Source: Oscillatoriales cyanobacterium CG2_30_40_61 (GTDB lineage Bacteria > Cyanobacteriota > Cyanobacteriia > Cyanobacteriales > Microcoleaceae). Taken from it: a stretch of DNA of 64,000 bases. The stretch is from contig MNYZ01000049.1 of assembly GCA_001873365.1 (NCBI GenBank), positions 1 to 64,000 of the forward strand. Reading direction: 5' to 3'. Positions 17,685 through 28,396 of this stretch are shown here, piece by piece. The position numbers and the translations under genes are program-made. Every line of letters starts with the position of its first letter. Positions within the stretch are counted from its first letter, which is position 1. Below the pieces are notes generated by a model. It was not told where the DNA came from and did not search any database. It saw only the letters and a program-made list of their open reading frames with translations.

Positions 17685-18977
17685 TTACCTGATGAAAGAC
17701 AAATCAACCCCGCCAAAGTTGGTACTTAAAGCAATATTTAAGTTTTCTAAGACTTTTATTAACCAGAGAACTCCATCTTGAGAACAGGACTCGTAATGAT
17801 TAAATAAAATAGCAAATCGTTTTTCTAGGTAGGGTTTGATTTTTCGACAAATTAAAACTATTTTGAGTAATAAACCTACAGTCATAGTTGGGCCCACATT
17901 AGCAATTAAGTCAATAAACACAAAATGATTAGGTTTTTGGGGACTTTCAACCACCAGAAAGTTTAAGATCTGGTTACAGGTTCTCAGTAGGAGAAATTCA
18001 CTAAAATTTTCCTCATCACTATGGGGAATGATATTCTGTAATTGCTTGTATAATTTATCATTAAATTGATTACGGATATAGGATGAATCAATTGACGTTT
18101 GGCTGATATATTCATACAAACTATTTTTAAAATCTCGGAAAGATTGATTAGGTTTAGTTTGAGATAGAAAACCTTGAGCTAAATCTTTATAGGTTTGTGA
18201 TCCTTCTATTTTACCTACAAATTGTTTCAGGGCGGCAAACAGTTCTCGATTATTTAAAAAGGTGGGATTGGGAACCGGAGAAACAATTTTTCTAGCCGCT
18301 TCTAGGGATGTGCGTCGGGCGATGGTGGCGAGTCGCATTTGATGGGCTACATACTGAGACAAATCAAGTTCAAATTTTCGTTGTTTTTGAACTTGAATTA
18401 GTTGAATCATCTGTTGATGTTCGTAGGAACTATCGTCACTGAGTAAACAATGTTTATAAAGGTAGGGATAGCGAGGAATTAAAATTCTTAGGGGTTCGGA
18501 AGCTTGGGCTTTATAATCTAATTCTTGCCGTTGATTAATCACTTCTGCAAATCGTTTTAGGGCGAGATACTGTTCACTTTTGGTAAATTCATAAACCAAA
18601 TCTCCCAACTGACGAATATTTCGAGCATAGGAATAAACTTTGCGAATTTTAGGAATAGACTCATCAAAAAGCTGAATTAATTTATTAATTGCTGCTTTGC
18701 GTTGGGGAGAAGTATGCCAGCAATTAATTAAAATATAACAACAGCGATTCAGGATATGATTAAAGTCCTGAACCTGTAATTTAGATAGGACTAATTTATT
18801 TAAGGCTTGAGAAACCTCTAAATCTGGATATCCCGCTCCTTCAATTAATAATAAATTTAGCCTTTCTATCAGTTGATCAGGCTCATCTATTTCTACCCTT
18901 TCTAGCAAATGATCATAGATAATTTGTTCTTCTTTGAGGGTGGCGCGATTAAAAGAATTTCCTAGATTGTTGTTCAT
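17685..18977 (-). CDS. Conserved hypothetical protein, helical
   Basis: I do not recognise a domain in this 430-aa protein. It is predicted almost all helical, rich in Leu, Gln, Arg and Tyr, with no signal peptide and no membrane segment. Motif-like stretches include RYPYLYKHCLL (about 168-178) and HFVFIDLIANVGPTM (about 362-376). Its full-length frame, codon use like its neighbours and clean start (MNNNLGNSF) argue that it is real; I believe similar proteins occur in other cyanobacteria but could not check. It is transcribed toward the Uma2 gene with a 78-bp gap. Confidence 0.7.
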   Translation of the reverse strand: MNNNLGNSFNRATLKEEQIIYDHLLERVEIDEPDQLIERLNLLLIEGAGYPDLEVSQALNKLVLSKLQVQDFNHILNRCCYILINCWHTSPQRKAAINKLIQLFDESIPKIRKVYSYARNIRQLGDLVYEFTKSEQYLALKRFAEVINQRQELDYKAQASEPLRILIPRYPYLYKHCLLSDDSSYEHQQMIQLIQVQKQRKFELDLSQYVAHQMRLATIARRTSLEAARKIVSPVPNPTFLNNRELFAALKQFVGKIEGSQTYKDLAQGFLSQTKPNQSFRDFKNSLYEYISQTSIDSSYIRNQFNDKLYKQLQNIIPHSDEENFSEFLLLRTCNQILNFLVVESPQKPNHFVFIDLIANVGPTMTVGLLLKIVLICRKIKPYLEKRFAILFNHYESCSQDGVLWLIKVLENLNIALSTNFGGVDLSFIR

Positions 18978-19444
18978 TTTTGATTACCCATCTACTCAAT
19001 TTGAGTGTGATTGTCTGGTTAGGTTTTATGATCACAATAAATCTATGATGTTGACCCTGATTAAATTTTAAAATCGACAATAAAATAGCGGTGTGGAGAC
19101 CGGAATATTTGGTCGAGTTACAGATGATAGAACTTAGATTAAAAACCATGAAAAAAGTTATTTAAAATAAGTTCAACCCTTGATATCGCCGACATCTCCT
19201 AGAATGTATCGGTCATCCTGACCCGGAACACTAACACCGCCATTCAGTTGAACAGATTTGATAAAATAACTATTAGGGAGAATAGTTGCAACTAATAATA
19301 TATTTTCTGTGCTTTTTATGCTATTTTCAACAATTAGGGCTGAAATCGCAATCAATCTCAATAAAAATCGCTACAAAACCCGTGATATTTTAGAATATCA
19401 TATCTGGGTAATCAATAATCATCAATTTTCAAGAGTTTCAGAGA
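18978..19444. other. 467-bp gap: AT-rich, one possible gene remnant
   Basis: No complete gene was found. A minus-strand 62-aa ORF (19173-19361) ends in VSVPGQDDRYILGDVGDIKG, which looks protein-like in composition, but it begins in AT-rich sequence and has no good ribosome site; it may be the 3' end of a decayed gene. A small palindrome GATATTTTAGAATATC lies near 19390. The murF promoter should be at the right end. Confidence 0.4.
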
Positions 19445-20827
19445 ATGTCTAATCTCATCACTCTCGGTCAGATTGCTCATATTCTAGCGATTAATTCCCC
19501 ATTTTACAGTAATTACACGGATTCTACAACCGTGATCACGATCACAACCGATACCCGCAGTATTAAACCTGGGGAGGTGTTTTTAGCGCTACAGGGGGAA
19601 CACTTTGATGGCCATAACTTTGTGGAACAGGCAATTAACCAGGGGGCGATTGCTGCGATTGTCACCACGGATTTTGCCCAAAATCACCCGGATTTACCGC
19701 TTTTACCCGTTCCTAGCCCTTTAAAAGCCTATCAACAGATTGCCCGATGGTGGCGGGATCAATTTCAGATTCCGATTATCGGGGTTACCGGGTCGGTAGG
19801 GAAAACCACAACTAAAGAATTAATTGCATCTGTACTCGCAACTCAAGGCAAAGTTTTAAAAACCCAAGCTAACTATAACAATGAAATTGGAGTTCCTAAA
19901 ACCCTATTACAACTCACGGCTGATCATGATTTTGCCGTCATAGAAATGGCCATGCGCGGCGCCGGACAAATTACCGAATTAACCCAAATTGCTCGACCCA
20001 CAATTGGGGTAATTACTAATGTGGGAACAGCTCATATTGGACTGTTGGGGTCAGAAGATGCGATCGCTTTGGCTAAATGTGAACTATTAGCAGAAATGCC
20101 GAAAACCAGTCTGGCGGTGTTAAATTATGATCAAGAACGTTTAATCAATACCGCCGCTAAAGTTTGGTCTGGAAATACTATTACCTATGGGTTAAAAGGG
20201 GGAGATCTGCGAGGAGAATTAATCGACGCCCAAACCTTGCGAGTCGAAGGAATAGATTTACCCTTACCCTTACTTGGGGCCCATAATGCCTCTAATTTCT
20301 TAGCAGCATTGGCCGTATTTCGGGGAATTTATGGCCCGCAAACCTCATACACGCCTTTTCAGCAACCAATGGTGGTACAGCTACCTGAAGGTCGGGCGAA
20401 ACGCTATGAATGGCCAGAAGATATTGTGATTTTAGATGAAACCTATAACGCCGGGTTGGAATCGATGTTGGCGGCCTTGCGGTTATTGGCCCAAACCCCG
20501 GGGAAACGCCGGATTGCGGTATTAGGGACGATGAAAGAGTTGGGAGAGCGATCGCTAGAATTCCATGAACAAGTGGGGCGCACGGTGCGGTCACTGAATT
20601 TGGACGGATTATTGATTTTAGCAGACTTTGACGCCGCCAATGCCTTAGCAACAGGGGCTGGCGGTGTTCCGTTGGTGTCAATAGTTGATGCCCAAACCTC
20701 CGATGCTCATGCTCAAATGGCCAAACAATTAAAAGCCTTAATCGAGTCCGGGGATCGGATTTTATTTAAAGCGTCCCATTCGGTGCAACTAAATCGGGTT
20801 GTAGAATTATTGGGATCGGATTTCTAA
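19445..20827 (+). CDS. murF: UDP-N-acetylmuramoyl-tripeptide--D-alanyl-D-alanine ligase
   Basis: MurF adds D-Ala-D-Ala to the UDP-MurNAc-tripeptide, the last cytoplasmic step in building the peptidoglycan pentapeptide. The 460-aa protein has the Mur ligase order: N-terminal uridine-binding domain with TDTRSIKPGEVFLAL, central ATPase with GSVGKTT (116-122), the LLGAHNASNFLAALA segment, and the C-terminal domain with DETYNAGLESMLAAL. It stands alone between a hypothetical and atpD; other Mur genes are absent. Length and motifs match the family. Confidence 0.95.
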   Translation: MSNLITLGQIAHILAINSPFYSNYTDSTTVITITTDTRSIKPGEVFLALQGEHFDGHNFVEQAINQGAIAAIVTTDFAQNHPDLPLLPVPSPLKAYQQIARWWRDQFQIPIIGVTGSVGKTTTKELIASVLATQGKVLKTQANYNNEIGVPKTLLQLTADHDFAVIEMAMRGAGQITELTQIARPTIGVITNVGTAHIGLLGSEDAIALAKCELLAEMPKTSLAVLNYDQERLINTAAKVWSGNTITYGLKGGDLRGELIDAQTLRVEGIDLPLPLLGAHNASNFLAALAVFRGIYGPQTSYTPFQQPMVVQLPEGRAKRYEWPEDIVILDETYNAGLESMLAALRLLAQTPGKRRIAVLGTMKELGERSLEFHEQVGRTVRSLNLDGLLILADFDAANALATGAGGVPLVSIVDAQTSDAHAQMAKQLKALIESGDRILFKASHSVQLNRVVELLGSDF

Positions 20828-20940
20828 TAGAATCAAAGGGTAGTCATGATCAGTGATCACGCTTGAGTGATACCCTGAAAGATGGCAATATTAAATTCTT
20901 CTAAAGCTTTCCGAGACAAATCGGAATCAACTTGTATTAA

Positions 20941-22404
<1,464 letters not shown>

Positions 22405-22413
22405 ATTTCACTT

Positions 22414-22451
22414 GTTGTTGGGCTTTAGCCCTCTTACCAAAGCCCAACAAC
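22414..22451 (+). terminator. 13-bp perfect-stem hairpin between atpD and atpC
   Basis: GTTGTTGGGCTTT (22414-22426) pairs exactly with AAAGCCCAACAAC (22439-22451) across a 12-nt loop. A short T run follows within ten bases (ATTTTTG). Being inside an operon, it is more likely a partial terminator or mRNA-stability element that lowers atpC relative to atpD than a full stop. Confidence 0.6.
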
Positions 22452-22493
22452 TATAATTTTTGATCTCGATAATATTTTATTAACTCTTGACAA

Positions 22494-22907
22494 ATGACAT
22501 TAACTGTGCGTGTAATCGCCCCGGATCGGACGGTCTGGGATGAACAAGCTGAAGAAGTGATTCTGCCAAGTATCACAGGTCAACTGGGTATCCTGACGGG
22601 TCACGCTCCCATGTTAACCGCCTTAGATACCGGAGTAATGCGGGTTCGGCTGAAAAATAAATGGACTCCCATTGCTGTAATGGGTGGATTTGCGGAAGTG
22701 GAAGCGAATGAAGTCATCATCTTGGTCAATGGTGCAGAGCGGGGTGACAGCATTAATTTAGAAGCAGCCCGTACCGCCTACGCCCAAGCTAAAGCTGATT
22801 TAGAAGCGACTGAAACCGGTGATTCTAAAAAAGCCAAAATCAAAGCGACCAAAGCTATTAAAAGAGCCAGAGCGCGGTTACAAGCGGCTGGTGGCGTGGT
22901 GGAATAA
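22494..22907 (+). CDS. atpC: F-type ATP synthase subunit epsilon
   Basis: The 137-aa subunit sits at the foot of the central stalk and regulates ATP hydrolysis. It begins with the beta-sandwich ([25 protein letters not shown], with the conserved [16 protein letters not shown]) and ends in the two helices ([14 protein letters not shown] and [11 protein letters not shown]). It starts 89 bp after atpD, past a hairpin, and is the second gene of the atpD-atpC operon. Confidence 0.97.
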   Translation: MTLTVRVIAPDRTVWDEQAEEVILPSITGQLGILTGHAPMLTALDTGVMRVRLKNKWTPIAVMGGFAEVEANEVIILVNGAERGDSINLEAARTAYAQAKADLEATETGDSKKAKIKATKAIKRARARLQAAGGVVE

Positions 22908-23079
22908 CCCCCAACCAGACAAAAGGCAAGAAGACCAGGGAACAATAGCAGAAATTATTCAGGTTTAATGATTAGTTTCTAATGCTTTGACTTGTGTTTC
23001 TTGTCTTTTATATTTATATCTATATTTTCATTGTTAATGTTAGAAAACCTAAGACTTTTTCCATCATAATTTTATTCCT

Positions 23080-26000
23080 ATGGCAATTTTACATGGCAGT
23101 TGGTGCGTCACGCCGGATCAGTCATTTTTTCTTTGGGGAGAAACCTGGCGACGGCTCACGCCCGCTCTAAGTTCAGAAACAATTCTTTCCTATCCTTTTA
23201 CTTTAAACCATACGGAATTATTAACTCAACCCTTATTAAAAAATATAGGGTTATCGGAGGATTTTCCTAAACTATCCCCACAAATTATAGCGTTACCTAC
23301 GGATATTTCTGAATCTGGAGAAATCACTCCAATTTATTCTACTATAACTAATATTCCTAACTCCTATCTTTATCCTTGGGAAATTACAGGAATTTGTCTT
23401 AATCCTCAACAGGCATTTCAATTTTTACAATCTTTACCCCTAAATACCGCCATCACACCGGAGTCTAACTTAGGGGCAGATTTGCGGTTTTGGTCGCATA
23501 TTACCCGTTGGAGTTTAGATTTATTAGCCCGATCTAAATTTTTACCCGGATTCATTCAGGGATCTGATCAAACCGTTAAATCCCAATGGCAACCCCTACT
23601 TGATAGTGCCATTGATCAAACTCGATTATGGCGTTTTGCTCAACAAATGCCAACGGTTTGCCGCCTGAATCAAGGATTAATAGAAAATCATTACCTATCC
23701 GTGGATTTTCCCCAATCTGCCCAGGATATTATTATTGACTTTTTAACCGTAATCATTGATCAACAAGTTAGGAATATAGCTCAATCAGTTGATCAAAAAG
23801 TGATTGGATCATTTCCTCTTTTGCAAACTTGGTTACAAAGTTTAAGTAGCCAAGAAAATATAATTAAGGCGGAATCAGCCGAGATAGAATCCCTAGAAAC
23901 TATTGTCAAAAATTGGACTTCTCCCCTACAATTTTCCCTATCTGAATTTAATTTATTTTCTACCGCCTTTCGTTTACATCCCCCCACAGAATATCATCCA
24001 AATTGGCAATTAGAATATTGTTTACAAGCGATTGATGAACCTGAATTTATTGTTAATACTAATATTATTTGGAATCATCCCGTAGAGTCATTTTCCTATC
24101 GAGGAAGAACCATTAAACATCCCCAGGAAACCCTATTAAAAGGCCTAGGACTGGCTTCAAAACTCTATCCGGTACTCGAAACCAGTTTACAACAAACTCG
24201 TCCCCAAGGCTGTAGTTTAAATCCCTTACAGGCCTATGAATTTCTGAAAAGCTATGCTTGGCGTTTTACAGATAGTGGTTTAGGGGTAATTTTACCTCCA
24301 AGTTTAGCTAATCGAGAGGGGTGGGCGAGTCGATTAGGATTAAGTATAAAAGCAGAAACTCCTCAATTAAAAACTAATGAACGTTTAGGATTAAAAAGTT
24401 TATTAAACTTTAAATGGCAGTTATCAATTGGGGGTCAAACCATGACCAAAGCAGAATTTGATCGTTTAGTTGCTAAGGAAAGTCCCTTAGTCGAAATTAA
24501 TGGGGAATGGGTGGAGTTACGGGAATCGGATATTAGATCAGCAAAACTATTTTTTAGTCAACGAAAAGATGAAATGACTCTCTCCTTAGAAGATGCGTTA
24601 AGGTTATCAATGGGGGATACTCAAATGATTGAAAAATTACCCGTTGTTAACTTTGAAGCGGGAGGAAAATTACAGGAATTATTAAATACTTTAACTAATA
24701 ATCGTAACTTAGAACCGATTGCCAATCCTAAGAATTTTCAAGGTGAATTACGACCCTATCAGGCTAGGGGTGCAGGTTGGTTATCTTTCTTGGAACAATG
24801 GGGTTTGGGAGCGTGTTTAGCTGATGATATGGGCTTGGGAAAAACCATAGAATTTATTGCTTTTTTATTGCATTTAAAAGAAAACAATAATTTAGAAAAT
24901 CCGGTTTTGTTAGTTTGTCCAACTTCAGTTTTAGGTAATTGGGAACGGGAAGTTAAAAAGTTTAGTCCCACCCTAAAATTTATCGTTCATCATGGGGATA
25001 AACGCGCCAAAGGTAAAAATTTTGCTAAGGCTATTCAAGAGCAAAATTTAGTGATTACCAGCTATCCTTTAACCTTCCGAGATCAGCAAGAATTGCAAGG
25101 AGTAACTTGGCAAGGTTTGGTATTAGATGAAGCTCAAAATATTAAAAACCCCGATGCGAAACAATCCAAAACTATTAGAAATATTAACGCTGCTTTTAAA
25201 ATCGCTTTAACCGGAACTCCTGTGGAAAATCGGTTATCGGAATTGTGGTCTATTATGGATTTTTTGAATCCCGGTTATTTAGGACAACGGCTATTTTTTC
25301 AACGACGGTTTGCAATTCCAATTGAAAAATATGGGGATACGGACTCTTTAAATATTTTGCGATCGCTAGTACAACCTTTTATTTTACGTCGCCTCAAAAC
25401 CGATAAGGATATTATTCAAGATTTACCCGAAAAACAGGAAAATATAGTATTTTGTCCTTTAACAACGGAACAAGCAAGCCTTTATCAAAAAATTGTCGAT
25501 GACTCCTTAGAAAAAATTGATGATGCGGACGGAATTCAACGCCGAGGAATGATTTTAGCTTTATTAGTCAAACTTAAACAGGTTTGTAATCATCCAGTTT
25601 TAATCGAAGCTAAAGTTAAAAATAGTAAAAAATCAGAATTAATTAAAACTCAATATTCTGGTAAATTACAACGTTTAACAGAAATGTTAGATGAGGTTTT
25701 AGCAGAAGGCGATCAGGCTTTAATTTTTACTCAATTCGCCGAATGGGGGAAAGTATTACAACCCTATTTAGAACAGTATTTCAACCGAGAAATATTATTT
25801 TTATATGGGAGTACCTCTAAAAATAAACGAGAAGAAATGATTGACCGGTTTCAAAATGATCCCCAGGCTCCCCCGATTATGATATTATCCTTAAAAGCCG
25901 GAGGAGTCGGTTTAAATTTAACCCGGGCTAATCATGTATTTCACTTCGACCGATGGTGGAACCCCGCAGTGGAAAATCAAGCCACGGATCGAGTATTTAG

Positions 26001-26214
26001 AATTGGTCAAACCCGTAATGTACAAGTGCATAAATTTGTCTGTACGGGAACTTTAGAAGAAAAAATTCATGATTTAATTGAAAGTAAAAAAGCCTTAGCG
26101 GAACAAGTGGTGAGTGCGGGAGAAGATTGGTTAACCAATTTAGATACGGATCAACTCAGAACTCTATTAATATTAGATAGAAACTCAATTATTGACGAAG
26201 AAATCCCGTTGTAG
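23080..26214 (+). CDS. SNF2/HepA-family DEAD/DEAH-box helicase
   Basis: The 1044-aa protein has a long N-terminal SNF2-associated region (about 1-540) and then the two RecA-like lobes. Motif I is DDMGLGKT near residue 581, motif II DEAQ near 682, motif III LTGTPVENR, and motifs V-VI are KAGGVGLNLTRANHVF and ATDRVFRIGQ. SWI2/SNF2 ATPases move along double-stranded DNA and remodel protein-DNA contacts. The next gene, 67 bp on, encodes a SWIM zinc-finger protein, a pairing I know from many bacteria, so the two probably act together on DNA or RNA polymerase complexes. The exact role is unknown. Confidence 0.93.
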   Translation: MAILHGSWCVTPDQSFFLWGETWRRLTPALSSETILSYPFTLNHTELLTQPLLKNIGLSEDFPKLSPQIIALPTDISESGEITPIYSTITNIPNSYLYPWEITGICLNPQQAFQFLQSLPLNTAITPESNLGADLRFWSHITRWSLDLLARSKFLPGFIQGSDQTVKSQWQPLLDSAIDQTRLWRFAQQMPTVCRLNQGLIENHYLSVDFPQSAQDIIIDFLTVIIDQQVRNIAQSVDQKVIGSFPLLQTWLQSLSSQENIIKAESAEIESLETIVKNWTSPLQFSLSEFNLFSTAFRLHPPTEYHPNWQLEYCLQAIDEPEFIVNTNIIWNHPVESFSYRGRTIKHPQETLLKGLGLASKLYPVLETSLQQTRPQGCSLNPLQAYEFLKSYAWRFTDSGLGVILPPSLANREGWASRLGLSIKAETPQLKTNERLGLKSLLNFKWQLSIGGQTMTKAEFDRLVAKESPLVEINGEWVELRESDIRSAKLFFSQRKDEMTLSLEDALRLSMGDTQMIEKLPVVNFEAGGKLQELLNTLTNNRNLEPIANPKNFQGELRPYQARGAGWLSFLEQWGLGACLADDMGLGKTIEFIAFLLHLKENNNLENPVLLVCPTSVLGNWEREVKKFSPTLKFIVHHGDKRAKGKNFAKAIQEQNLVITSYPLTFRDQQELQGVTWQGLVLDEAQNIKNPDAKQSKTIRNINAAFKIALTGTPVENRLSELWSIMDFLNPGYLGQRLFFQRRFAIPIEKYGDTDSLNILRSLVQPFILRRLKTDKDIIQDLPEKQENIVFCPLTTEQASLYQKIVDDSLEKIDDADGIQRRGMILALLVKLKQVCNHPVLIEAKVKNSKKSELIKTQYSGKLQRLTEMLDEVLAEGDQALIFTQFAEWGKVLQPYLEQYFNREILFLYGSTSKNKREEMIDRFQNDPQAPPIMILSLKAGGVGLNLTRANHVFHFDRWWNPAVENQATDRVFRIGQTRNVQVHKFVCTGTLEEKIHDLIESKKALAEQVVSAGEDWLTNLDTDQLRTLLILDRNSIIDEEIPL

Positions 26215-26266
26215 CGCTTAAGCGCATCTTATCTTATAACAATTATGTGCGTTAAAGCGCAACAAC
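26206..26266 (+). terminator. Imperfect long hairpin overlapping the SNF2 stop codon
   Basis: GTTGTAGCGCTTAAGCGCA on the left pairs, with three mismatches, with TGCGTTAAAGCGCAACAAC on the right. The left arm includes the SNF2 stop codon, and the right arm ends just before the AGGAGG site of the SWIM gene. No long T run follows. It probably acts as an attenuator or mRNA-processing element between the two genes. Its end sequences (GTTGT...CAACAAC) resemble those of the atpD-atpC hairpin. Confidence 0.5.
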
Positions 26267-26281
26267 TAGAAGGAGGATAAA

Positions 26282-27106
26282 ATGAGTCAGGAATGGTGGT
26301 CACAACAATGGTTAGATTTATTAGACAAATATCGGTTCAAAAAACGCTTGGAACGGGCTAGAAATTACGCTAGAGAAGGGAATGTTTTAAAGATTGAATT
26401 TAAAGATCAAAAAGTTTTAGCTCAGGTGCAGGGGACTCAAATCGAACCTTACAGCATTTCGCTTTGGCTAGATATATTTAGTGATGAAGAATGGAATTAT
26501 ATTATCGCAACCCTGTCGCAACGGGCAATTTTTAGTGCTAAATTATTAGCCGGAGAAATGCCGCCAGATATTGAGGATGTGTTTGCGGCTAATGGGTTAA
26601 GATTATTTCCTTTTTCCTTGGATAATGTTCATTCTGAATGTAGTTGTCCAGATCAAGCTAATCCCTGTAAACATATTGCTGCGGTCTATTATTTGTTAGG
26701 CGATCGCTTTAGTGAAGATCCTTTTGTTTTATTTCAACTCCGGGGAAAAAGTGCCGAACAAATTATTACCGCCTTACGACAACTGCGAGGTCAAAGTGAG
26801 GATAAAATCAATGTTTCTACCCCAGAAGAAATTATGGTAAAATCCAATCCTCATGCTCTGAAACTTGAGCAATTTTGGAATTATACTCAACAGTTAGATT
26901 CGGCTTTAGTCGTGATTATACCGCCGCCAAGTAGTGAAACGGTACTCGATGTTTTAGGGGAAATTCCCTTAGCATCAGTAGGGATTAAATCTACAAATCG
27001 TTCTGTTCTTTCCGACACAGATAATGTGATGAAATATTTAGAAACAGTCTACAAAAATGTCAGTCAGCAAGCCGTTTTAGTTGCCCTGAATCGGGAAGAA
27101 AATTAA
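26282..27106 (+). CDS. SWIM zinc-finger protein, partner of SNF2 helicase
   Basis: The 274-aa protein has a SWIM finger CSCPDQANPCKH with ligands C120, C122, C129 and H131; these fingers bind DNA or protein and are often encoded beside or fused to SWI2/SNF2 ATPases. The N-terminal half is basic (KKRLERARNYAREGNV), and the C-terminal half (about 170-274) has no motif I know. An AGGAGG ribosome site lies a few bases before the ATG. It is convergent with the HAD gene, only 9 bp separating the stop codons. Confidence 0.88.
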   Translation: MSQEWWSQQWLDLLDKYRFKKRLERARNYAREGNVLKIEFKDQKVLAQVQGTQIEPYSISLWLDIFSDEEWNYIIATLSQRAIFSAKLLAGEMPPDIEDVFAANGLRLFPFSLDNVHSECSCPDQANPCKHIAAVYYLLGDRFSEDPFVLFQLRGKSAEQIITALRQLRGQSEDKINVSTPEEIMVKSNPHALKLEQFWNYTQQLDSALVVIIPPPSSETVLDVLGEIPLASVGIKSTNRSVLSDTDNVMKYLETVYKNVSQQAVLVALNREEN

Positions 27107-27115
27107 TTAAATAAT

Positions 27116-27778
27116 TCAGAAAATATTATGTTCTATGTTCCGTACCAAAATATTCTCAATAGCATTCATTAGTTCAGAAGGATGAACAATTAAAATATCT
27201 GGTTTCTGTTGGGCTAAAATCTCGGCTGAATTATATCCCCAACTGACCGCAATACTTTTAACATGGGATTGTTGGGCTGCATTAATATCTCTAGTTTCAT
27301 CTCCAATATAAATCGCTTGCTGGGGTTGGATTTTTTCTTTATATAATAATTGATTAATAATTTTATGTTTTCCAAATAGACTAATTCCTGAATATATCCC
27401 TTTAAAACACTTGACTAAATCATAACGGGATAAAATTGTAGTCACATTCATTTTAGAGTTAGAAGTTACAATATAAAGACTATAATTTTGCTGGTGTAAT
27501 TGTCGCAAAGTCTCGGGAATTGTGGGGAATAAATTAATCTGTTGTAAATCATGATTTAATTCATAAATGACTCTTCGGACTAAAAAAGGGAGTTTGAATA
27601 GAGAAATCCCTGATTCTTGAATAATCTCCCAAGAACTTAAATTTTGAATTTGACTCAGGGTTTCCGGGCTAGTCGGAGCATAACCAAACTCATCAGATAA
27701 GCGATTAGAAATTCTGACCACGGCGTTTAAGGTATCGGCCAAAGTCCCGTCAAAGTCGAAAATAATGGTTTTATTCAT
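27116..27778 (-). CDS. HAD-superfamily phosphatase (Gph-like)
   Basis: I place the start at the internal ATG at 27778 (MNKTIIFDFDGTLAD), giving 220 aa; the upstream 15 residues of the track ORF (MKIRRLIFPHSPFPP) overlap GGGGAATGGGG-type repeat DNA. The nucleophile/acid-base pair is D8 and D10 in DFDGT. Motif II is IVTSNS, with a following lysine near GKHKIINQLL, and motif IV is YIGDETRDINAA. Family members hydrolyse small phosphorylated metabolites such as phosphoglycolate; the substrate is not fixed by sequence. Confidence 0.87.
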   Translation of the reverse strand: MNKTIIFDFDGTLADTLNAVVRISNRLSDEFGYAPTSPETLSQIQNLSSWEIIQESGISLFKLPFLVRRVIYELNHDLQQINLFPTIPETLRQLHQQNYSLYIVTSNSKMNVTTILSRYDLVKCFKGIYSGISLFGKHKIINQLLYKEKIQPQQAIYIGDETRDINAAQQSHVKSIAVSWGYNSAEILAQQKPDILIVHPSELMNAIENILVRNIEHNIF

Positions 27779-28396
27779 GGGAGGGAATGGGGAATGGGGG
27801 AAAATCAACCTCCGTATTTTCAAGGAGATACTCCCAGGACTAGGATCTCAGGAAAAGTGACCTAAAACAGAAAAAATACTCAATTGTCCTGAGCAATATC
27901 GAATTTAGCCCAAGATAATGTCCAAATTTGAGCCGAATTTATTCTGCATAACCTTTATATAATCATGCTTTTAGCTAATCCTCCTGATTGTAGATCAGAC
28001 TTACGGTTTCTGGGTGATATATTGTGGTGCTTGTTTCTAAAATCCGTGATCTTACGGAGATTCAAACTCGATAAAAATAACAATATTATTTTTTAACTAA
28101 ACCCAGATTTTTTATAATTCCTATGGTGGTATATATAGGGTCTTTCCTCCCTATATATGGGGAATTTAGTCAATTCTTTAAATAAAGATACAACTCTATA
28201 AAGGTTATGTAAAACTTTCCTAAATTTTCATCAATGGCGGTGACAAACCAATAAAGTTTGCTATTGTAGTTATTAACAGCTTGTATGTAATCACTCTGGT
28301 TACTGAGACGTCCCACTCTAAGGAGACACTCAAGAAAACAGAGTTATAAGTTCAGGGCCACAGTAACCAGCAGGATATTCACACATAGGAGTCCAA
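27779..28396. promoter_or_regulatory. Long leader region of the PEP-CTERM gene with several inverted repeats
   Basis: This 618-bp gap has no ORF I can support. A 13-bp sequence CATAACCTTTATA (from about 27948) returns as its complement near 28197. A perfect 10-bp stem ATATATAGGG/CCCTATATAT sits at 28131-28158. CTGGTTACTG (28296-28305) pairs with CAGTAACCAG (28361-28370) just before the start codon, enclosing the likely leader. An AGGAG site is 5 bases before the ATG. Together these suggest a structured 5' region and possible regulation of the downstream secreted protein (inference). Confidence 0.45.
28131..28158 (+). promoter_or_regulatory. Perfect 10-bp stem-loop
   Basis: ATATATAGGG pairs with CCCTATATAT over an 8-nt loop TCTTTCCT. 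No T run follows, so it is not an intrinsic terminator. It may be an operator or leader hairpin for the PEP-CTERM gene. Confidence 0.45.

Noticed and set aside
20292-20681. 129-aa minus-strand ORF in murF
   Set aside because: Antisense shadow of a confidently assigned gene.
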